NCBI GenBank assembly: GCA_036262835.1 | Contig: DATAID010000012.1 | Coordinates: 1 to 64,000, forward strand | Reading direction: 5' to 3' | Source: RBG-16-66-20 sp036262835 | GTDB taxonomy: Bacteria; Pseudomonadota; Gammaproteobacteria; Burkholderiales; SG8-39 | Length of the DNA: 64,000 bases | Shown here: positions 52,956 through 60,762 of the stretch, in pieces | How the letters are laid out: every line of letters starts with the position of its first letter | Position numbering within the stretch: position 1 is the first letter of the stretch | The notes under the pieces: model-generated | The model's input: only the letters and a program-made list of their open reading frames with translations | What the model was told of the DNA's origin: nothing | Database searches by the model: none | Position numbers and translations under genes: made by a program

Positions 52956-53591
52956 CTACTTCGCGCCCTCGCGGCGCGCGACGTCGATCAGCCGGCTCGC
53001 GGTGACGAGCATGCCTTCCTGCGTCGGGCCCTGCTCGGCGCTGATCGTCCAGCGCCCCTGCACGGCGAGCGCGGGCGTGCCGTCGATGGCGGCGCTCGCC
53101 GTGAGCTGCGCGGCGCGCTTCACCTTGCTCTGCACGCCGAAGGAGCTGATGGTCGACTCGAACTTCTTCGTGTCGACGCCGTTCTTGCCGAGCCAGGCGA
53201 AAAACGCATCCTTGTTGTTGGTGCGCATGCGATTGACGTGAATCTCGTCGAAGAGCGGCCGGTGCAGCTTCTCGACGAGGCCCATCGCCTCGAAGGCGTA
53301 GAAGATGCCCGCGTCGTGGATGAAGCGCGGATCGTCGAACACCGCCGGCACTCGGCGGAACTGCGTGTCCGGCTTGAGCTTGGGGATCCAAGCGGCGAGT
53401 AGCGGCTCGAAGTGGTAGCAGTGGATGCAGCCGTACCAGAAGAATTCGACCACCTCGATCTTGCCGGGCGTCTCCACGGGCAGCTGTTTTCTCAGGGTGG
53501 TGTACGCGACGCCTTCACCTGCGCCCTGCGCGCGGGCGAGCAGCGGCGAGAGTGCGAGGGCGGCGAGCAGCGTGCGGCGGTGGCGTTCCAT
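52956..53591 (-). CDS. dsbA: Thiol:disulfide interchange protein DsbA
   Basis: A 211-residue periplasmic oxidoreductase. The signal is RRTLLAALALSPLLARAQG. The redox pair is Cys-Ile-His-Cys in FFWYGCIHCYHFEP, and the cis-Pro loop is IDGTPALAVQG. It makes disulfides in exported proteins and is re-oxidised by DsbB. It lies 10 bases after the SPOR gene stop, as in many betaproteobacteria. Confidence 0.94.
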   Translation of the reverse strand: MERHRRTLLAALALSPLLARAQGAGEGVAYTTLRKQLPVETPGKIEVVEFFWYGCIHCYHFEPLLAAWIPKLKPDTQFRRVPAVFDDPRFIHDAGIFYAFEAMGLVEKLHRPLFDEIHVNRMRTNNKDAFFAWLGKNGVDTKKFESTISSFGVQSKVKRAAQLTASAAIDGTPALAVQGRWTISAEQGPTQEGMLVTASRLIDVARREGAK

Positions 53592-53601
53592 GCGTCCTTT
53601 C

Positions 53602-54240
53602 CTAGTGCGCCTTGGCGGTGACGTCCTTCATTTTGACCAGGCTCGCGTCGATTCCGTTCTGCGAGAGCGTGCGCCGCACCTTGTTCAGGTCCTCGAGAGA
53701 CGTGTAGGGCCCGAGCCGCACCCGGTACCAGGTGCCCTTGTCCGGCAGGCTCGTCGGCTCGACGCTCGACTCGAAGCCGAGGATGGCGATCTTCGCCTTC
53801 TGGTTGTCGGCGTCGGCCGGGTTCTGGAACGAGCCCGCCTGGATGAAGTAAACGTCCTTGCCCGCGTCGGGTTGACCCTTGGCCGCGCGCGCGGCTTCCT
53901 TCAGCTCGCGCTCCGAGACCGGCTCCTCGTTGCCCGGCAGGATCTTGTAGAAGTCGTACTTCGGCTTGTCCGCGCCCTTGACCGCGGTCGGCGGAAGCGA
54001 GGCCGACGGGCCGGGCGCCGCGCCGCCCTGCGGCATTCCGGCGACCTTCGCGGGCTCGCTTTCCTTCGTGGCGGCGGCCTTGGTGCCCTTGCCCATGAAG
54101 GGAATGGGTGTTTTGCTGAGAAAGAGCGCGACGCCGAGCGCAATGGCAAGGCCGAGGAGCAGGCCGATCGCAAGGCCGACGATGAAGCTGCCGCGTGCGC
54201 GGCGCGGGCGGGGTGAAACAGGGCGGAAACGTCGCGTCAC
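53602..54240 (-). CDS. SPOR-domain membrane protein
   Basis: A 212-residue protein. A basic N-terminus is followed by one transmembrane helix (about residues 17-40, FIVGLAIGLLLGLAIALGVA), a Pro/Ala-rich linker, and a C-terminal SPOR domain (VYFIQAGSFQNPADAD and later WYRVRLGPYTSLEDLNK). SPOR domains bind denuded peptidoglycan at the division site. GTG at 54240 overlaps the argS stop (GTGA), giving coupled translation. Confidence 0.93.
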   Translation of the reverse strand: MTRRFRPVSPRPRRARGSFIVGLAIGLLLGLAIALGVALFLSKTPIPFMGKGTKAAATKESEPAKVAGMPQGGAAPGPSASLPPTAVKGADKPKYDFYKILPGNEEPVSERELKEAARAAKGQPDAGKDVYFIQAGSFQNPADADNQKAKIAILGFESSVEPTSLPDKGTWYRVRLGPYTSLEDLNKVRRTLSQNGIDASLVKMKDVTAKAH

Positions 54241-55847
54241 ATTTTCTCCGGCGCACCGACGCCGAGGAGCGCGAGGCCATTCGCGAGCGTCTGGCGGACT
54301 GCTGCGCACAGCGCGAGCCGCGCGACGCGCACCGCCTCGTCCTCGACCAGGATGCGCTCGGCATTATAGTAGCTGTGGAATTCGGCCGCGAGTTCGCGCA
54401 GGTAGAAGGCGAGCGCGTGGGGCGCCAGCTCGTGCGCCGCGCCGGCGAGCGCCTCCGGGAAGTCCGCGAGGCGCTGGGCAAGCGCAAGCTCCTTCTCGCC
54501 TTTCAAGGGATCGAGATTGACGCCTGAAAGAGAAGCGGCGCTCGTTCCGGATTGCGCGAAAACGCTGCATACGCGCGCATGCGCGTACTGCACGTAGTAG
54601 ACCGGGTTCTCGTCGGTCTGCTTGCGCGCAAGATCCACGTCGAAGGTGAATTCGCTGTCGGCCTTGCGCGAGACGAGGAAAAAGCGCACCGCATCGCGCC
54701 CCACCCATTCGATGAGGTCGCGCACCGTGACGTAGGACCCGGCGCGCTTGGAGATCTTCACTTCCGCGCCGCCGCGCACGACCTTGACGAGGCTGTGCAG
54801 CACGTAATCCGGGTACCCCTTGGGGATCCCGAGCGCGAGCGCCTGCAGGCCCGCGCGCACGCGTGTCACCGTGCTGTGATGGTCCGTGCCCTGTACGTCG
54901 ATCACCTTGCGAAAGCCGCGCCGCCACTTGGTGACGTGGTAGGCGACGTCGGGGAGGAAGTAGGTGTAGCTGCCGTCGGATTTGCGCACGACCCGGTCCT
55001 TGTCATCGCCATAGTCGGTGGTGCGCAGCCACAGGGCGCCGTCCTTCTCGTAAGTCTTGCCGCTCGCGACCAGGCCCTTCACCGTCTCCTCGACCTTGCC
55101 CTCCGAGTAAAGGCTCGACTCCAGGTAATAGACGTCGAATTTCACGCCGAAAGCCTTCAGGTCCTCGTCCTGCTCCTTGCGCAGAAAAGCCACCGCGTGC
55201 TGGCGCACCGCCTCGAGATCGTCGGCGTTGGCGATCTCCTTCGCGATCTCCTCGATGTACTCGCCCGCGTAGCCGTCCTGCGGCCAGCCCGGCTCGCCCG
55301 GGCCGATGCCCCTCGCGCGCGCCTGCACCGAGCGCGCGAGCGCCTCGATCTGCGCGCCCGCGTCGTTGTAATAGAACTCGCGCGTCACCGCGTGGCCCTG
55401 CGATTCGAGCAGCGCCGCGATCGCGTCGCCGAGCGCCGCCTGTCGACCGTGGCCGACGTGCAGCGGTCCGGTCGGATTGGCCGAGACGAACTCGACCTGG
55501 ATCTTCTCCGGCGCCGCGACGCGCTTATGGCCGAATTTCGCGCCCGCCGCGAGCACTTCAGGAATGACGCCGGTCTTCGCCGATTGCTTGAGGCGCAGGT
55601 TGATGAAGCCCGGGCCGGCGATTTCCAGCGACTCGATGCGGGCGCCGCCGATGCCGCGGAAAAGCTCGGCGACTTCGCGCGGCTTGCGCTTGAGCCTTTT
55701 CGCGATCTGCATTGCGATGTTGGTCGCGAGATCGCCGTGCGAGGGGTCGCGCGGTCGCTCGAAGGTGATTTCGATGTCGCTCGCCTCGGGGATCTTTTCC
55801 CGGATGGCGTCCCGGAACAGGCCGGCGAGCTCGTCTTTGATGTCCAT
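54237..55847 (-). CDS. argS: Arginyl-tRNA synthetase
   Basis: A 536-residue class I synthetase. The Add-1 N-domain comes first, the HIGH-type motif is HVGHGRQAALGDA, the KMSK-like motif is EVKISKRAGSYV, and the DALR domain is C-terminal, ending LGVGAPEKM as in the family. It is slightly shorter than E. coli (577). It charges tRNA-Arg in the cytoplasm. The gene is essential and heads the run argS, SPOR, dsbA. Confidence 0.97.
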   Translation of the reverse strand: MDIKDELAGLFRDAIREKIPEASDIEITFERPRDPSHGDLATNIAMQIAKRLKRKPREVAELFRGIGGARIESLEIAGPGFINLRLKQSAKTGVIPEVLAAGAKFGHKRVAAPEKIQVEFVSANPTGPLHVGHGRQAALGDAIAALLESQGHAVTREFYYNDAGAQIEALARSVQARARGIGPGEPGWPQDGYAGEYIEEIAKEIANADDLEAVRQHAVAFLRKEQDEDLKAFGVKFDVYYLESSLYSEGKVEETVKGLVASGKTYEKDGALWLRTTDYGDDKDRVVRKSDGSYTYFLPDVAYHVTKWRRGFRKVIDVQGTDHHSTVTRVRAGLQALALGIPKGYPDYVLHSLVKVVRGGAEVKISKRAGSYVTVRDLIEWVGRDAVRFFLVSRKADSEFTFDVDLARKQTDENPVYYVQYAHARVCSVFAQSGTSAASLSGVNLDPLKGEKELALAQRLADFPEALAGAAHELAPHALAFYLRELAAEFHSYYNAERILVEDEAVRVARLALCAAVRQTLANGLALLGVGAPEKM

Positions 55848-55907
55848 GCGCAGGGCCGCGAATTATAAGGCCCGGTTCTGGCGCAATTCTGACCGGCGAG
55901 CCGTCCG

Positions 55908-57896
55908 TCAATCGAACTCGATCGGGTCGACGTCCAGGTGCCAGCGGATGCTGCGCGGCGCGGACTCGGCGAGCCTGGCCGACCAGGCACGCAGGAACTC
56001 CTGCAGCACCGGGCGCGAGGGCGACTGCACGAGGAGCTGCGCGCGCTCGTAGCCGGCGCGTTTCGTGATGACGTGCGGAACGGGGTCGTAGAGCGTGATT
56101 CCCTCGGGGGCCGGCACGAGAAGGGCCGCCGAGCGCAGGAAGTCCATCGTGAGATCGAGCTTTCGCGCCTCGGCGCGCAGCGCCGCCTCGTGCACGAAGG
56201 GCGGAAAGCCCGCGGCCTTGCGCTCGGCGAGCTGGCCCTCGGCGAAGCCCGCATAGTCGTGACGCGCGAGCGCGCCGAAAAGGGGGTGCCCGGGGTAGCG
56301 CGTCTGCACCAGCATCTCGCCCGGCTGCTCGCGCCGTCCCGAGCGGCCGCCCACCTGGGCGAGCGTGGCAAAGAGGCGCTCGGCGGAGCGAAAGTCGGTG
56401 GAAAGAAGCGCGGTGTCCGCGTTCAGCACGCATACGAGCGTAAGGCTCGGGAAGTCGTGCCCCTTGGCGAGGAGCTGCGTGCCGACGAGGATTTCGGCCT
56501 CGCCGCGCCGGATGTCCTCGAGCTTGCGCGCGAGCTCGTCGCGCCGGCGCGCGCTGTCCCGGTCGATGCGCACGACGCGCGCCGCCGGGAAAAGCGCCTC
56601 CAGCGTCTCCTCGATCCGCTGCGTGCCGCGGCCGAGCGGCCGCAAATCGACGTTGCCGCAGGTCGGGCACTCGCGCGGCACGCGCTCGGTCGCGCCGCAA
56701 TGGTGGCAAAGGAGCCGAGGCCCCGGCGAATGAAGCACCAGGTGGGCGCTGCAGCGCGCGCAGCTCGCCGCCCAGCCGCAGGCTTCGCAGGCAAGGACCG
56801 GCGCGTAGCCGCGGCGGTTGAGGAAGACGAGGCTCTGCTCGCCGCGCGCGAGCCGCGCCTTGATCGCCTCGAGCACGGGCGCGGCAAGGCCGTTTTCCAC
56901 CGGCGCGGTGCGAAGGTCGATCGTGCGCACCGACGGCAGCTTCGCTCCGGGCACGGCCCGCGCGGGAAGGGTGATCCGCTCGTAGCGGCCGGCGGCGCTG
57001 TTGTGCCAGGTCTCGAGCGAGGGCGTGGCGCTGCCGAGGACGACCGGGCAGCCGGCGAGCTTCGCGCGCTGCACCGCCGCGTCGCGCCCGGAATAGCGCA
57101 GGCCCTCCTGCTGCTTGAAGGAGGCATCGTGCTCCTCGTCCACGATGACGATCGCCAGCCGCGGCAGCGGCGTCAGCACGGCAAGCCGGGTGCCGAGGAC
57201 GATGCTCGCCTCCCCGCGCGCCGCGGCCAGCCAGGCGCGGGTGCGGGCGCCGTCTTCCAGCGCGCTGTGCAGCACGGCGATCCCGGTCTCCGGGAAGGCC
57301 GCGCGAAAGCGCGCTTCGAGCTGCGGCGTGAGGCCGATTTCCGGCACGAGCACGAGGGCCTGGTTGCCACGCGCGATGACTTGCGCCACGAGCTGCAGGT
57401 ACACCTCGGTTTTGCCGCTGCCAGTCACGCCGTGCAGCAGGAACGCGCGGAAGCGGCCGAGCGCCGCGCCGATGCGGGCGATCGCTTCGGCTTGCGCGGC
57501 GTTCGGCGCGTGACCGGACACAAAACGCCTGCCTGCTTCGGCAAGCGGGGAGGGCGAGCGCTCTTTCGGCGGCGGCTTCCCCGAGCGAAGGCGCGGCGGC
57601 AGTGCGCTCGCCACGGTTTCGCCGAGCGGCCGCTGGTAGTAGGCGGCAAGGAAGCGCATCTGCTCGAGCCAATCGGCGGGCAGGCGCGGGGCATCGTCGA
57701 GCACACGCTCGATCGGCTTGAGCCTGGAGGCGCCGAGCTCGCTCGCGGCGCCCGCTTCGAGCACCACGCCGATCTTCGATCGTTTCCCGAACGGCACGGC
57801 GACGCGATCACCCGGTTGCGCGGCATTCGCCTCGCCCGCGACATAGTCGAAGACCTTGTCGGTGGGCACATCGAGCGCGACCCTCAGCACGTTCAT
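55908..57896 (-). CDS. priA: Primosomal replication restart helicase PriA
   Basis: A 662-residue helicase, shorter than E. coli PriA (732). The N-terminal 3'-DNA-binding domain starts LRVALDVPTDKVFDYV. Walker A is GVTGSGKTE (Gly156), Walker B is IVDEEHDAS, and the zinc-binding Cys cluster runs from CEACGWAASCARC to CPTCGN. It restarts stalled forks. Its upstream gap carries DnaA boxes, so DnaA may control it. The gene lies downstream of hemE. Confidence 0.96.
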   Translation of the reverse strand: MNVLRVALDVPTDKVFDYVAGEANAAQPGDRVAVPFGKRSKIGVVLEAGAASELGASRLKPIERVLDDAPRLPADWLEQMRFLAAYYQRPLGETVASALPPRLRSGKPPPKERSPSPLAEAGRRFVSGHAPNAAQAEAIARIGAALGRFRAFLLHGVTGSGKTEVYLQLVAQVIARGNQALVLVPEIGLTPQLEARFRAAFPETGIAVLHSALEDGARTRAWLAAARGEASIVLGTRLAVLTPLPRLAIVIVDEEHDASFKQQEGLRYSGRDAAVQRAKLAGCPVVLGSATPSLETWHNSAAGRYERITLPARAVPGAKLPSVRTIDLRTAPVENGLAAPVLEAIKARLARGEQSLVFLNRRGYAPVLACEACGWAASCARCSAHLVLHSPGPRLLCHHCGATERVPRECPTCGNVDLRPLGRGTQRIEETLEALFPAARVVRIDRDSARRRDELARKLEDIRRGEAEILVGTQLLAKGHDFPSLTLVCVLNADTALLSTDFRSAERLFATLAQVGGRSGRREQPGEMLVQTRYPGHPLFGALARHDYAGFAEGQLAERKAAGFPPFVHEAALRAEARKLDLTMDFLRSAALLVPAPEGITLYDPVPHVITKRAGYERAQLLVQSPSRPVLQEFLRAWSARLAESAPRSIRWHLDVDPIEFD

Positions 57897-58136
57897 GGCG
57901 CGAGTGTCCGCGAAAAATTCTCTTGGCGCGGCAAATGGTTAATGCGGCGCTGTGGATAAACCTGTGAGCAAAGCTGCAACGCGCCTATCACTTTTCCACA
58001 GCCAGCGGTCCTGGGGTGGACTTGAGGTAGGTAAAAGCTATCTTTTGTTAGTTACATCAACGGGTTGAGGATGGTTGGGCGCGGCGACGCCCTGAAATCA
58101 CGACAGGCCCCTGCAAGGGCGCAGCGTGTGAATAAC
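57897..58136. other. Intergenic region with three DnaA boxes (priA promoter; possible replication origin element)
   Basis: The gap is 240 bases. It holds TGTGGATAA (57951-57959; TTATCCACA on minus), TTTTCCACA (57992-58000, plus) and TGTGAATAA (58127-58135; TTATTCACA on minus). All three fit the DnaA consensus TTWTNCACA. Between them (58026-58062) is an AT-rich stretch that could unwind. Function as an origin is not shown; control of priA by DnaA is the simpler reading. Confidence 0.55.
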
Positions 58137-59183
58137 TCAGGACGGGCGACGCCGCATCGCGGCGCTGTAAGTGCGCACTTCCTCTACAAGCGCGGCAACG
58201 CTTTCGACTCGGGCTTGCGGCGAAATCCCGTGGCCCAAGTTGAAAATATGGCCGGGCGAGCGGCCGAACTGGTCGAGCACGCGGCGCGCTTCGGCGCGAA
58301 CCGCTTCCGGGGGGGCGCAAAGCGTGGCGGGATCGAGATTGCCTTGCAGGGCGACCTGCGCGCCGATTCTTTTGCGCGCGTCGGCCGGCGCGATGGTCCA
58401 GTCCAGGCCCACGGCAGCGCAGCCGCTCGCCGAAATCGCCTCGAGCCAGTTGCCGGCGCCCTTGGTGAAGACGATGCAGGGCGCGCCGCGCACTTTTTCG
58501 ATCACCTTGCGCATGTAGGCGAGCGAGAACTCTTCGTAGCCTGCCGCGGTGAGGTTGCCGCCCCAGGTGTCGAAGAGCATCACGGCCTGTGCGCCGGCCT
58601 CGATCTGCGCGTTGAGATAGGAGGCGACGGCTTCGGCGTTCACCGCGAGGATGCGGTGCAGGAGGTCGGGCCGGGCGTAGAGCATGCCTTTCAGCTCGCG
58701 CCAGTCGTCGCTGCCCGAGCCTTCCACCATGTAGCAGGCGAGCGTGTACGGGCTGCCCGAGAAACCAATGAGCGGCACGCGGCCGGCGAGCGCGCTTCGC
58801 GTCGTGCGCACGGCGTCCATCACGTAGCGCAGCTTCCCGGTCGGGTCGGGAGCGGCGAGCGCGCGCACCGCGGCTTCGTCGCGCAGCGGCCGCTCGAAGC
58901 GCGGGCCTTCGCCTTCGGCGAAATAAAGGCCGAGGCCCATGGCGTCGGGGATGGTCAGGATGTCGGAGAAAATGATCGCGGCGTCGAGCGGAAAGCGCTC
59001 GAGCGGCTGCAGCGTCACCTCGCAGGCGAGCTCGGGCGTCTGCGCGAGCTTGAGAAAGCTGCCCGCTTTCGCCCGCGTCGCATTGTATTCGGGCAGGTAG
59101 CGGCCGGCCTGACGCATGAGCCAGATCGGCGTGTACTCGGTGGGCTCGCGCGCGAGCGCGCGCAGGAAGACGTCGTTCTTCAC
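58137..59183 (-). CDS. hemE: Uroporphyrinogen decarboxylase
   Basis: A 348-residue enzyme that converts uroporphyrinogen III to coproporphyrinogen III in heme synthesis. It has the N-terminal signature PIWLMRQAGRYLPEY and the second signature GFSGSPYTLACYMVEG, noted as GFSGSPYTLA; the essential Asp lies in IIFSDILTIPDAMGL. GTG at 59183 overlaps the EVE-gene stop (GTGA). The next gene downstream is priA, a pairing common in betaproteobacteria. Confidence 0.96.
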   Translation of the reverse strand: MKNDVFLRALAREPTEYTPIWLMRQAGRYLPEYNATRAKAGSFLKLAQTPELACEVTLQPLERFPLDAAIIFSDILTIPDAMGLGLYFAEGEGPRFERPLRDEAAVRALAAPDPTGKLRYVMDAVRTTRSALAGRVPLIGFSGSPYTLACYMVEGSGSDDWRELKGMLYARPDLLHRILAVNAEAVASYLNAQIEAGAQAVMLFDTWGGNLTAAGYEEFSLAYMRKVIEKVRGAPCIVFTKGAGNWLEAISASGCAAVGLDWTIAPADARKRIGAQVALQGNLDPATLCAPPEAVRAEARRVLDQFGRSPGHIFNLGHGISPQARVESVAALVEEVRTYSAAMRRRPS

Positions 59184-59635
59184 AGGAGCTTCGCGGTGAT
59201 ATGGCGCCACTCGGCGTCGGTCACCGGCGTGATCGAGAGGCGGTTGCCCGGCCGGAGCACCGCCATCTTCTTCAGGGCGGCCTCTGCGCGCAGCTCCGCG
59301 ATCGGCACCACGCGCGTTTTCTCGAGGGCCTTCACGTCGACGCAGACCCAGCGCGGCGATTCGCGCTTCGACTTCGGGTCGTAGTAGTCGCTTTTCCTGT
59401 CGAACTGCGAGGGATCGGGGTAGGGCTTGGAGGCGATCTCGGCCAGCCCTGCGATGCCCGGCACCTCGCAGCTCGAGTGCCAGAAGAGCACGCCGTCGCC
59501 GACGCGCATGTCGTCGCGCATGAAATTGCGCGCCGTGTAGTTGCGCACGCCCGTCCAGGGCGTGAGGCGCTTCGGCGCCGCGAGCGCGTCGTCGATCGAG
59601 CACTCCTCGGGCTCGCTTTTCATGACCCAGTACAT
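59180..59635 (-). CDS. EVE-domain protein (THYN1-like)
   Basis: A 151-residue single-domain protein: MYWVMKSEPEECSIDDA, then WTGVRNYTARNFMRDDM and LFWHSSCEVPGIAGLAEI, all hallmarks of the EVE fold, a PUA-like pocket for modified nucleobases. Its precise ligand is not known. It is coupled to hemE by a GTGA overlap and lies directly downstream of the 6S RNA. Confidence 0.94.
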   Translation of the reverse strand: MYWVMKSEPEECSIDDALAAPKRLTPWTGVRNYTARNFMRDDMRVGDGVLFWHSSCEVPGIAGLAEIASKPYPDPSQFDRKSDYYDPKSKRESPRWVCVDVKALEKTRVVPIAELRAEAALKKMAVLRPGNRLSITPVTDAEWRHITAKLL

Positions 59636-59644
59636 AGGGATGCC

Positions 59645-59830
59645 TAAGGGAGTCCCCCGCTCGTGCCGGTGGGCCCGGCTTCCGAACCCTGGCTTTATCA
59701 GGGTGGTCGCAGTCCGGCCACATCAGGTTCGTCCGGCGTGGCCCGCAGGCAGAGCCCGCGGCCAAGGGACGATCGCAACAGTGACGCTAGTACCGCAACC
59801 TGGGGAAGCTATCGGTTCGGAAAAATAGGG
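59645..59830 (-). ncRNA. ssrS: 6S RNA (approximate ends)
   Basis: The gap between zapA and the EVE gene on the minus strand carries a GC-rich, foldable sequence. ACTGCGACCACC, then CCAGGGTTCGGAAGCCGG match the layout of the 3' half of E. coli 6S RNA (ACTGCGACGACAC, CCAAGGGTTCAAGGG). CTTCCCC near the 5' end can pair with GGGGGAC near the 3' end to close the molecule. Its place after zapA is the conserved 6S position. It would sequester sigma-70 RNA polymerase in stationary phase. The ends are estimated. Confidence 0.7.
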
Positions 59831-59889
59831 CCCGGTCGTGCACAGCAGGGAACAAAGTCTTGGAACCGCGGAACCGAAATCCGAAAGAT

Positions 59890-60198
59890 CTAAAAGAGCT
59901 TGTCCTGCCTTGCGATTGCTTCGTCCAGCTTCGCCTCGATCGATTCGATTCTACGCTTGGCCTGACCGATGTCAAAGCTTCCGCCGAGCCGCGTCGACAA
60001 AAGCTCGTGCGCGATGTTGAGCGCGGCCATCACCGCGATGCGATCGGTGCCGCTCACCTTGCCGGCGCTCTTGATCTCGCCCATTTTCGCGTCGAGATAC
60101 TCGACCGCCTGCAAGAGCGCGTCGCGCTCGCCGTCCTCGCAGGCCACTTTGTAGTTGCGGCCGAGGATGCTCACTTCGATCGTCTTGCCTTCGGCCAT
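59890..60198 (-). CDS. zapA: Cell division protein ZapA
   Basis: A 102-residue protein. It starts KTIEVSILGRNYKVACEDGE, typical of ZapA (SILGRxYxVxC), and continues as a long coiled-coil (about residues 65-100, FDIGQAKRRIESIEAKLDEA). It bundles FtsZ filaments at the division ring. It lies 10 bases after a small coiled-coil gene and upstream of 6S RNA. Confidence 0.95.
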   Translation of the reverse strand: MAEGKTIEVSILGRNYKVACEDGERDALLQAVEYLDAKMGEIKSAGKVSGTDRIAVMAALNIAHELLSTRLGGSFDIGQAKRRIESIEAKLDEAIARQDKLF

Positions 60199-60208
60199 GG
60201 CGGAGCCG

Positions 60209-60409
60209 CTAATCGGGAATTCGGGAGAGGAGGCTCTCGAGCTTCTGCTTGGCGCCCTCGATGCGCTCGTTCAGGCGCTTCGCGTCGTTCTTCGCACTGG
60301 CGAGCTGCTGGCGCAATTCGTGGTTTTCGGCGCGCAGGCGCTCGCACAGGCCGACAAACTGCGCGACCTTGGCCTCGAGCGAATTGAACTCCGCGTCCAC
60401 GACGGGCAC
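60209..60409 (-). CDS. Small coiled-coil protein (TIGR02449/ZapB-like)
   Basis: A 66-residue, almost wholly coiled-coil protein (EAKVAQFVGLCERLRAENHELRQQL, noted as LCERLRAENHELRQQL). This small gene precedes zapA in many beta/gammaproteobacteria and is thought to help division. Two in-frame GTG codons (60409, 60400) are possible starts; neither has a strong ribosome site. The partner is presumably ZapA/FtsZ. Confidence 0.8.
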   Translation of the reverse strand: MPVVDAEFNSLEAKVAQFVGLCERLRAENHELRQQLASAKNDAKRLNERIEGAKQKLESLLSRIPD

Positions 60410-60538
60410 TATCTTTCAAATCTGCCGCATCGTCAAGGAATAGGGGCTGTTTCTGAAAGTGGTTCCTGACATGCGGCTCGCACCGAAGTGGGCGTCGTAA
60501 AAGCCTTTTTTCGGTCTTCGGTTGTTCCGCCCGCGCCC

Positions 60539-60544
60539 TATAAT
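60539..60544 (+). promoter_or_regulatory. Probable -10 box of the btuB leader
   Basis: A perfect TATAAT stands about 7 bases before the first base of the riboswitch P1 region. No good -35 lies 16-18 bases upstream (CTTCGG region), so it may need an activator or be weak. The remainder of the gap from 60410 shows no gene. Confidence 0.45.
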
Positions 60545-60551
60545 CGCCGGG

Positions 60552-60718
60552 CTTTCGGTTGCAAGGTGTCTGCGGCGCGGCTCTCGCGTCGCGGGTGAAA
60601 CGGGAAACAGGTGTTGCTTTCGTTCGGCGACGAAGCCTGTGCTGCCCCCGCAACGGTAAGCGAGACGGCGGACAGAATCCGCTTGCTCGCGAGTCCGGAG
60701 ACCGGCCTTGCAGTTCAT
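60552..60718 (+). ncRNA. Cobalamin (AdoCbl) riboswitch
   Basis: The conserved core is clear: GGTGAAACGGGAAACAGG, then GCCTGTGCTGCCCCCGCAA, CGGTAAG (L5/J6 region) and GAGTCCGGAGACCGGCC, with GGTTGCAAGG near the start pairing CCTTGCAG at the end. It lies 45 bases before the TonB receptor start. The region before btuB (AAGGAGGT) would be hidden when AdoCbl binds, lowering expression when B12 is plentiful. Confidence 0.95.
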
Positions 60719-60762
60719 CAACCTGCGATCGGCGTCGGGGATGACGCTCAAGGAGGTCTTCC

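Noticed and set aside
60519..60544. TTGTTC as -35 partner of TATAAT before the riboswitch
   Set aside because: The spacer is only 11 bases, too short for sigma-70; I kept only the -10.
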